The translations under genes were made by a program, and so were the position numbers. Shown one piece after another: positions 16,889-22,688 of a DNA stretch of 64,000 nt. The DNA is from Cellulomonas sp. NTE-D12 (GTDB taxonomy: Bacteria; Actinomycetota; Actinomycetes; Actinomycetales; Cellulomonadaceae), in contig NZ_AP026442.1 in NCBI RefSeq assembly GCF_027923705.1, positions 3,100,001-3,164,000 on the forward strand, written 5' to 3'. Every line of letters starts with the position of its first letter. Within the stretch, counting starts at the first letter, position 1. A model generated the notes under the pieces. The model ran no database searches, was not told the origin of the DNA, and saw only the letters and a list, made by a program, of their open reading frames with translations.

Positions 16889-17335
16889 TCAGGAGACGGG
16901 GGCCCAGGACGCGGCGGTGACCAGCACGTCGCCGACCACGGACCGGTCGATCCGGTCGATCACGCCGCGCTCCAGCGGCCGCACCTCCCGGCGGACCACG
17001 GTGCCCCCGCTGGAGTACGTGATCGCCACGGGCCGCCCGACGCAGGCGGCCGGGACGTCGTCCACGCGGATGCCCTCGATCGAGAAGCCCCCGTCGGTCC
17101 CCGGGACGAGCCCCGCCTCGTACCCCCAGCGCACCTGGTTGCCGTCGCACCCGGACTGCGCGGCACCGGCCGGGGACTGCGGGGCCTGCGCCATCGCCTG
17201 GGACGAGGCGTAGAGACCCGCGACGGAGAACGCCGTCAGCACCGCGGCCAGCTTGAGCCGGAACGCGCGCGAGCGCAGGGACCGGATCGGCGCCCAGAGC
17301 GCGGTGCGCGCAGAACCTGCGGACACCTGTGTCAC
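16889..17335 (-). CDS. Exported two-cysteine protein, paralogue of the 19124 gene product
   Basis: The 148-residue protein has a basic N-terminus, a hydrophobic segment (about 28-48) and an exported domain with two cysteines (SGC near 62, AAC near 97). From the first cysteine the pattern of C, V, G, V, (A)AC, G, Y-S, and a final W-A follows that of the protein encoded at 19124, so the two look like diverged paralogues. Its function is unknown; a surface or matrix role is inferred from context. GGGAGG lies seven bases before the GTG at 17335. A palindrome 72 bases upstream is shared with the 19124 gene. Confidence 0.65.
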   Translation of the reverse strand: MTQVSAGSARTALWAPIRSLRSRAFRLKLAAVLTAFSVAGLYASSQAMAQAPQSPAGAAQSGCDGNQVRWGYEAGLVPGTDGGFSIEGIRVDDVPAACVGRPVAITYSSGGTVVRREVRPLERGVIDRIDRSVVGDVLVTAASWAPVS

Positions 17336-17379
17336 GGTCGCCTCCCCTCCGTGGGCGGCGGATCGTCGGCGGACCGACG

Positions 17380-17398
17380 TGTCAGCGTCGTGCTGACA
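17380..17398. repeat. Inverted repeat in the leader of the 16889 gene
   Basis: TGTCAGC-N5-GCTGACA is a perfect 7-bp inverted repeat between the shared palindrome and the gene start. It could be a leader hairpin or a regulator site. Confidence 0.35.
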
Positions 17399-17407
17399 GC
17401 ACAGAGG

Positions 17408-17429
17408 CTAGGTGCTAACACCTAGGGGT
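17408..17429 (-). promoter_or_regulatory. Shared operator-like palindrome, copy A
   Basis: CTAGGTG-CTAA-CACCTAG (17408-17425) is a perfect 7-bp palindrome followed by GGGT. On the minus strand, ACCCCTAGGTG and CACCTAG match copy B at 19644-19665 in 18 of 22 positions. Both copies stand at a similar distance from the start of a related exported-protein gene (72 and 82 bases). CTAG is rare in GC-rich DNA, so coincidence is unlikely. A dimeric regulator such as the NarL-type protein at 21079 is a candidate binder. Confidence 0.6.
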
Positions 17430-17443
17430 CGCGAGCCGGGATA

Positions 17444-17568
17444 CCCGTTCGGGGCAGAACTTCACCCCTCTGACCAGGAACGACGCATCGGACGCAAATC
17501 AGACCGATCCATCGGTCGGACGTCCCCGATGCTGAGGGATCCGGCCGGACGTCACCCGTTCGGAGCAG
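17444..17568. repeat. Direct repeats flanking a short palindrome
   Basis: CCCGTTCGGGGCAG (17444-17457) and CCCGTTCGGAGCAG (17555-17568) are direct repeats with one difference, 111 bases apart. Between them lies a perfect inverted repeat, GACCGAT-CC-ATCGGTC (17502-17517), which could be a terminator stem for the 17581 gene or a binding site. No gene is seen in 17336-17580. Confidence 0.35.
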
Positions 17569-17580
17569 CGACCTGTCGGG

Positions 17581-18405
17581 TCAGGAGCAGACGAGGACGG
17601 AGGCGCCGGTGCGGTTCTCGAGCGCGTCGAAGTACACCTGGGCACCGTTGGCGGCCCAGCCGGGCGCATAGGCCTGGAGCATCGGGAGCGCCGAGCAGCG
17701 GTCGCCGGGATAGGGCGTGAGGTTGCCCGTCGTGACCCCGGCGTTGCCCCACTGCCAGTTGTTGGGCAGTCCCGACGCAGCGCCGAGGTTCAGCACCAGG
17801 TAGGCCTTCTCCGTCCCGTCCGTGGCCATGGTCGGCGCGGACAGCACCAGGTACATGTGGTCGGTCCGGTAGCCGCGACCGGCGCCGTCCCCGTTGCTCA
17901 CCGCCGTGAGGCTGGTGATCGAGCACGGCTTGGTGGTGGCAGCTCCCGTGGCCGCGACGACGACGACGCAGCCGCCGTAGATGGACGGCATCCACGTCGC
18001 CTTGATCGGCCAGGTGTTGCCGGAGACGAACAGCCGCGCGTTGGCCGCGCTCGGCGGCGTGTACTGGCCGCTGCTGGTGGACACGGAGAAGACACCGCCG
18101 GAGATGGTGCCCGTGCCGGAGATCAGGCTGGTGCCGTAGTTGTCCCGCAGCTCGAGGTAGCCGGTGGAGCACGAGCCCGTCAGCCCGGTGACGGCCGCCT
18201 GCGAGTACTTCCCCGCGCCGTTGGGGTTGCCCATCGGCGTGACCAGCACCGGCCCGGCGCAGGGCCGGGAGAAGGTGGCGGAGTGCCACACCGCCCCGAC
18301 CGAGCTCAGCGGGATCTTGGAGGCGGACGCCTCGGCGACGCCGAGCAGGCCGAGCACCAGGACGGTGAGCGCGGCGATCAGCCGGAACCGCGGGCGTCGC
18401 GTCAT
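17581..18405 (-). CDS. Secreted protein of the second SipW-type locus, unknown function
   Basis: The 274-residue protein has an N-terminal signal (RRPRFR then a hydrophobic stretch, about residues 8-22, ending ASA) and a Gly/Ser/Thr-rich, probably beta-structured exported part with about seven cysteines. No known domain is recognised. Its start overlaps the stop of the signal peptidase gene by four bases (ATGA), so it is the last gene of the operon 19561-17581. The N-terminus looks like an ordinary Sec signal, so whether SipW or the general peptidase cuts it is open. Confidence 0.7.
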   Translation of the reverse strand: MTRRPRFRLIAALTVLVLGLLGVAEASASKIPLSSVGAVWHSATFSRPCAGPVLVTPMGNPNGAGKYSQAAVTGLTGSCSTGYLELRDNYGTSLISGTGTISGGVFSVSTSSGQYTPPSAANARLFVSGNTWPIKATWMPSIYGGCVVVVAATGAATTKPCSITSLTAVSNGDGAGRGYRTDHMYLVLSAPTMATDGTEKAYLVLNLGAASGLPNNWQWGNAGVTTGNLTPYPGDRCSALPMLQAYAPGWAANGAQVYFDALENRTGASVLVCS

Positions 18406-19052
18406 CGGGCGTCGTCCACGGCCACGGGGCGGCGGTCCACGGAGACGTCGCCCGCGACGTCCCCCGCGCCGACGGTCACCACCTCCGCGACCTCGTCGGC
18501 CACCCCGGACGGCGCGGCGTCGGCGCGCGTGTCGTCGTCGTGCGGCTCGTCCTCCGCGGACGGCCAGATCAGCAGGACCATCGCCGCCAGCACGGCGAAC
18601 GCCCAGAGCCAGGGGTTGAGGAGCAGCACGGACAGCCGGCCGAGCTTCGGGACGTGCAGCACCGCGACGCCGACCACGTCGGCGTTCGTCGGGGAGAACG
18701 GGTCGGCGTACGTGTTGTTGTCGCCCTTCAGCTGCCACCCCGAGGCACCGTCACCGCCGACCACCCGGTGGATGATCCGGGCCGAGCGGTCCACCGCGGC
18801 GGGCCGGTAGACGGCCACGTCCCCCACCTTCGGGGTGCCGCACCGCGCCACCACCAGGTCGCCGGTGTAGTAGGTCGGCTCCATCGAGTGCCCGGAGACC
18901 ACCGTCAGGGTGGTGCAGCCGCCGAGCGAGGACGGCCAGACGAGCCACAGACCTGCGGCGAGCAGCACCCAGCCGAGGACGCCGCGCACCACTCGCAGCA
19001 CACGCGGCGCGGACGACGCCGGTGCGCTGGTGCGGTGCGCGGCTTCCTGCAC
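18402..19052 (-). CDS. sipW: SipW-type signal peptidase I, second copy
   Basis: The 216-residue protein has a TM at about 21-38, the catalytic serine in SGHSMEPTYYTGDLVV and a histidine in IIHRVV in place of the usual lysine, so it belongs to the Ser-His (SipW/archaeal) branch. KGDNNTYADPF matches the conserved box E region. A second TM (about 140-160) and an acidic C-terminal tail follow. The GTG at 19052 has GGGGG seven bases upstream. It is placed between two exported-protein genes, its probable substrates, and differs clearly in sequence from the copy at 8208. Confidence 0.88.
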   Translation of the reverse strand: MQEAAHRTSAPASSAPRVLRVVRGVLGWVLLAAGLWLVWPSSLGGCTTLTVVSGHSMEPTYYTGDLVVARCGTPKVGDVAVYRPAAVDRSARIIHRVVGGDGASGWQLKGDNNTYADPFSPTNADVVGVAVLHVPKLGRLSVLLLNPWLWAFAVLAAMVLLIWPSAEDEPHDDDTRADAAPSGVADEVAEVVTVGAGDVAGDVSVDRRPVAVDDAR

Positions 19053-19123
19053 GGCCGAACCCCCTGGTTCGAAGGGTGTGCGCGAGGGCGGCCGCCTCGA
19101 GTCGGCCGCCCTCGCCCGGGTCG

Positions 19124-19561
19124 TCAGCTGTGGATGGTCAGCGCCCAGCCGGTGATCGTGCTCGGGTCGGTCACACCGCTCGGCAGCGTGACGGCGATGG
19201 AGCCGGTGGCGTCGACCTTGGCGCTCGCCGTGGTCAGGCCGGTCTGCACCCAGCCGTTGCTCGACGACGTGGAGTAGGCGACCTCGTAGGTCTTGCCCTG
19301 GCAGGCGGTGTCGATGGACGAGAACGTCACGTTGGAGACGGTCCAGCCGGTGGAGGAGAACGCCGGCGTGCCGTACGCGACGCCGACGGTGCTCTTCTGG
19401 CAGTCGCTCATGACGGTCGGGACCGAGCCGGACTGGAAGCTCTGGGTGTTCCAGTTGAAGTTGATCTGCGACGCGGAGGCCAGGGAGAGGCCGGCCACGC
19501 CGACGACGGCCAGGCCGATGGCCAGGGACTTGCGACGGGTGGACCACTTGCTGCGAGACAT
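19124..19561 (-). CDS. SipW-type exported two-cysteine protein
   Basis: The 145-residue protein has a strongly basic start (SRSKWSTRRK), a hydrophobic core (about 11-30) and the junction LASASQINFNWNTQSFQSGS, resembling SipW-dependent signals in which the strand after the cut reads ...W...GS. The exported domain has two cysteines about 34 residues apart and is related to the 16889 product. It is the first gene of the operon with the signal peptidase and the 17581 gene. GAGGAG lies seven bases before the ATG. High expression of a surface or fibre protein is plausible but inferred. Confidence 0.72.
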   Translation of the reverse strand: MSRSKWSTRRKSLAIGLAVVGVAGLSLASASQINFNWNTQSFQSGSVPTVMSDCQKSTVGVAYGTPAFSSTGWTVSNVTFSSIDTACQGKTYEVAYSTSSSNGWVQTGLTTASAKVDATGSIAVTLPSGVTDPSTITGWALTIHS

Positions 19562-19633
19562 GGACGTGCTCCTCTTGTTCCGGGGGTTCTGACGACGATC
19601 CGCCCGGAACGTAGGGCTTCACATAACCAAGTT

Positions 19634-19678
19634 GGACAAGCGTCTAGGTGGCAGCACCCAGGGGTGTCTAAATTGTCC
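19634..19678 (-). promoter_or_regulatory. Shared operator-like palindrome, copy B, with outer inverted repeat
   Basis: CTAGGTG-GCAG-CACCCAG (19644-19661, then GGGT) is nearly palindromic and matches copy A in 18 of 22 positions over 19644-19665. It is framed by GGACAA (19634-19639) and TTGTCC (19673-19678). A TTATGT -10-like hexamer (19626 to 19621 on the minus strand) lies 17 bases past the palindrome without a good -35, as expected for an activator-dependent promoter. Farther upstream a hairpin AGCCGC-N6-GCGGCT (19692-19709) may end the kinase transcript. Confidence 0.58.
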
Positions 19679-19839
19679 GATTCTTTCACCCAGCCGCAGG
19701 TCAGCGGCTCACTCCGGCGGGTGAAGCGGTACGCCGGGGAATCGCTTCGGTGCCCTATAGCGCGCCTAATCCGCGCCATTTTTCACGGCGCTGCCGACGA
19801 TGCTCGCGACAGTGCTGCCCCGGGCCGATGCGGCCGCCC

Positions 19840-21003
19840 TCAGCGACCGCGGAGCGCGTCCACGGGGAGCGTCGCGACCACCTCGGTACCGACGCCGAGC
19901 ACTCCCTTGACGTCGAGCCGGCCGCCGACGATCGACAGCCGCTCGGCCAGCCGCTTGGTGCCGGAGCGGGTCACCGCCGCCGGGTCGAAGCCGCCGCCGT
20001 CGTCCCGCACCCGCAGCGCGATGCCCGTGCGGTTCACGCCGAGCCGCACGTCCAGCTCGGTCGGGGTGCCGTGGCGGAGCGCGTTGCTGACGGCCTCCTC
20101 GACGACGCGGACGGCCAGCAGCCGTTCCGCCTGGGAGAGCTCCGGGGCGGCCGGGTCGTCCAGCGCACGCAGCTCCTCGTCGACGTCCAGGTGCGTCGCG
20201 ATCGCCGGCGGGACGCGGCGCAGGAGCGCACGGACCGCCGGGACCATCCCGATCTCCAGCTGGTCGGGGTAGAGCAGCCGGCTCATCTGCCGCACGTCCT
20301 GCTCGCGCACGTTCTCGATCTCCGTGCGCACCTCGCGCAGCGTGACCAGGTCCCGCGCCGGGGCGCCGGCGGCGGCGAGCCGAGCCAGCGCGCCGTCCAG
20401 CCGCGCCGTCACCAGCACCAGGCGCTGCTGCATCGACGAGTGCAGCCCGTCGGCCACCTCCCGCCGCACGCGGATCTCCTCGTCCTCGAGGGCTTGCACC
20501 GCCGTCTCGACCGCGTGCGTCGTGCGCACCCGCTCGCGGACCTCGGCCCGCAGCCGACGCCGCGACATCATCACCCAGGTGCCGAGCACCGCCGAGCCGA
20601 CGCCGATCATCGCGCCCGTCACCGCCTCGGCGACCACCGTCTTCGGCCCGAACGCGGGGTACACCCCCAGCAGCACCTGCAGTGCCACTCGCGCGAGCGC
20701 GGCGATCAGCCCGGCGAGCACCGCCCCGAGCATCTTGCCGAGCCGGGTGATCCGGTGCGGCTGGCGCCACAGCGCCAGCACGGCGATGAGCACCAGGACG
20801 GTCAGGGCGTTGACGACCACGCGCGAGACGACGGAGACGAACTGCCAGCCCGGCACGAACACGGCGAAGATGTAGGTGGACTGGGCGACGGCGCCGAGCG
20901 CGAACATCGAGGCGACGGCCCCGGTGGTCACCCAGAGGGTGCGCCAGTCCGACGCCTCGTCCGCGGGGTCCGCACTGCCGTCCGGCGCGCTCTGGGCGGG
21001 CAC
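19840..21003 (-). CDS. Membrane sensor histidine kinase, NarL-partner type
   Basis: The 387-residue protein has four TM helices (about 23-50, 58-79, 90-117 and 123-147), a dimerisation/phosphoacceptor segment with H188 in VADGLHSSMQQRL, and a HATPase_c domain with an N-box (VEEAVSNALRHG) and G-box (VRDDGGGFDP). This architecture matches kinases that partner LuxR-type response regulators. The partner gene is divergent at 21079. The GTG at 21003 has GAGG five bases upstream; GTG 21009 is the alternative. It reads toward the second SipW-type locus and is the obvious candidate regulator of it. Confidence 0.88.
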   Translation of the reverse strand: MPAQSAPDGSADPADEASDWRTLWVTTGAVASMFALGAVAQSTYIFAVFVPGWQFVSVVSRVVVNALTVLVLIAVLALWRQPHRITRLGKMLGAVLAGLIAALARVALQVLLGVYPAFGPKTVVAEAVTGAMIGVGSAVLGTWVMMSRRRLRAEVRERVRTTHAVETAVQALEDEEIRVRREVADGLHSSMQQRLVLVTARLDGALARLAAAGAPARDLVTLREVRTEIENVREQDVRQMSRLLYPDQLEIGMVPAVRALLRRVPPAIATHLDVDEELRALDDPAAPELSQAERLLAVRVVEEAVSNALRHGTPTELDVRLGVNRTGIALRVRDDGGGFDPAAVTRSGTKRLAERLSIVGGRLDVKGVLGVGTEVVATLPVDALRGR

Positions 21004-21078
21004 GCTCACCTCAGCTCTCGTCGGCCGGTGCGACGTTGCGCCACAGCATCCGGTCGGCACAGACGATACTGAGCAGTG

Positions 21079-21750
21079 ATGCCCAACCAATCCCTCGGCG
21101 CGCTGCGCGTCGCGGTGGTCGAGGACCAGCCGCTGTTCCGCTCGATGCTCGAGCGGACCCTCGGCGAGCAGCCGGGGCTGCAGGTGGTGGCCAGCGTCGG
21201 GACCGTCGCCGCGGCCCGGAACGTCATCACACCAGGCCTGGCGGACGTGGTGGTGCTGGACATCGACCTGCCGGACGGCAACGGCATCGCGCTCGGCGTC
21301 CAGCTGCGCCGCAGCCAACCGTCGCTCGGCATCCTGCTGCTGTCCGCGCACGACGCGATGGAGCTGCTGCTGGACCTGCCGGCCGACGTCGCGGTGGGCT
21401 GGGGGTACCTGTCCAAGACGTCGGCGACCACCGTGGAGGCCCTGGTCGGAGCCCTGCACGCCGCCGCCCGCGGCGAGACGGTGCTGGACCCGGCGCTGCT
21501 GGCGAAGATGCGGCCGCGACGCGGCTCGGCGGTGGCGGCGCTGACGGACCGGCAGTTCGAGGTGCTGCAGCTGCTGGCGCAGGGCCTGAGCAACTCCGGC
21601 ATCGGCGAGCGACTGGGCATCACCGAGAAGTCGGTGCAGAACCACGTGAACGCCATCTACAACACGCTGGGCATCGACTCCGACCCCGAGCGGAACCCGC
21701 GGGTCAGCGCCGCGCTGCGGCTGATCGAGGAGACCGGCCCGCTCGGCTGA
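21079..21750 (+). CDS. Response regulator, NarL/FixJ family (LuxR HTH)
   Basis: The 223-residue protein has a receiver domain (about 9-125; phosphoacceptor D61 in VVVLDIDLPDG, acidic residues ED at 15-16) and a C-terminal LuxR-type HTH (LTDRQFEVLQLLAQGLSNSGIGERL then KSVQNHVNAIYNTLGI). It would be phosphorylated by the kinase encoded divergently 75 bases away and bind inverted repeats as a dimer. The conserved switch lysine is present in YLSKTS. The ATG at 21079 directly follows a GTG; both lack a strong ribosome site. Confidence 0.92.
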   Translation: MPNQSLGALRVAVVEDQPLFRSMLERTLGEQPGLQVVASVGTVAAARNVITPGLADVVVLDIDLPDGNGIALGVQLRRSQPSLGILLLSAHDAMELLLDLPADVAVGWGYLSKTSATTVEALVGALHAAARGETVLDPALLAKMRPRRGSAVAALTDRQFEVLQLLAQGLSNSGIGERLGITEKSVQNHVNAIYNTLGIDSDPERNPRVSAALRLIEETGPLG

Positions 21751-21811
21751 GCGGGCGCGGCAGCATCGGTCGGTCGGCGCGCGTCGGTCGGTCGCCGGCA
21801 GCGAGCCGGCG

Positions 21812-22486
21812 TCAGTCGGTGGCCGGCAGCGAGCCGGGGTCGTGCTCGATCGACGGCAGCCGCAGCGTCCGGGCGCGGCGCCGGGCCGGCGCCGGCGCAG
21901 GGTCGTCCTCCTGCACCTCGGCGGCGCCGCGGTCGGCGTCCTGGATCACCCGGTACACGGTGGCGCGCGAGGTGCCGAGCGACTCGGCGATCTCCCGCAC
22001 CGTCGCGCCCTGGTCCCGCAGCATCAGCACGCGCTCGACGTTGGTCGAGGACAGCGCCCGCGGTCGACCGCCCACCCGGCCGCGGGAGCGTGCGGCGTAG
22101 ACGCCGACGATGGTGCGCTCGCGGTGCAGCCGGCGGTCGAGGTCCGTGAACGCCGCGACGAACCGCAGCAGCGCGGCGCCGTCGGGACCCGTGGTGTCGA
22201 GCTTGTCGGCGACGCTGACCACGCCGACCTGTCGTCGGCCGAGCAGGTCGAGCAGGGAGACGACGGCGGAGGTGGTCGCGCCGAGCCGGTCGAGACGCCA
22301 GACCAGCAGGGTGTCCCCGGCGTGCAGCTCGTCGAGCGCATCGGTCAGGTGCTCGCGCATCTGGGTGGACGTGTGGGCGCTGACGTCCTCGAACAGCCGC
22401 TCCGCCCCGCGCTCGCGCAGCAGCGCCCGCTGGTAGTCGGCGTTGTGCTCCAGCGGGCCCACCCAGACGTAGCCGACGGTGGTCAT
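21812..22486 (-). CDS. Serine-recombinase-like protein lacking catalytic residues
   Basis: The 224-residue protein is colinear with resolvase/invertase proteins: N-terminal domain (VGYVWVGPLEHN..., GDTLLVWRLDRLG, ERTIVGVYAARSRGRVGGRPR) and a C-terminal Hin-like HTH (VREIAESLGTSRATVYRVI, about 168-186). In the family the start reads GYARVST; here positions 8 and 10 are Trp and Gly instead of catalytic Arg and Ser, and the Arg after DRLG is Ala (70). It should therefore not cut DNA. The intact HTH suggests a DNA-binding regulator, perhaps of the divergent GH2 gene. A 40-residue basic/acidic tail ends the protein. Confidence 0.8.
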   Translation of the reverse strand: MTTVGYVWVGPLEHNADYQRALLRERGAERLFEDVSAHTSTQMREHLTDALDELHAGDTLLVWRLDRLGATTSAVVSLLDLLGRRQVGVVSVADKLDTTGPDGAALLRFVAAFTDLDRRLHRERTIVGVYAARSRGRVGGRPRALSSTNVERVLMLRDQGATVREIAESLGTSRATVYRVIQDADRGAAEVQEDDPAPAPARRRARTLRLPSIEHDPGSLPATD

Positions 22487-22599
22487 GACCCGGGGCCCTT
22501 CGGACGGCACTTCGGACGGCGCGCGGCGGTGGACCGCCTGGCGGACGCGGCGAGCGTACTACCGGCGACGGTGCGGGGAGGGGCGAACCCTCGACTTAT

Positions 22600-22623
22600 G
22601 GACAGGTTTTCGGAACACTGTCC
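22600..22623. promoter_or_regulatory. Inverted repeat between the recombinase-like gene and GH2 gene
   Basis: GGACAG (22600-22605) and CTGTCC (22618-22623) are a perfect 6-bp inverted repeat with a 12-base AT-richer spacer, 65 bases before the GH2 start. Position and shape fit an operator for a dimeric regulator. No other gene lies in 22487-22688. Confidence 0.45.
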
Positions 22624-22688
22624 GATGGCGGTCCGGGGAGGGCCGCCCGGGGGCAGCGCCCTCGGTTCCAACGAGGAGGTTGGGCCAC

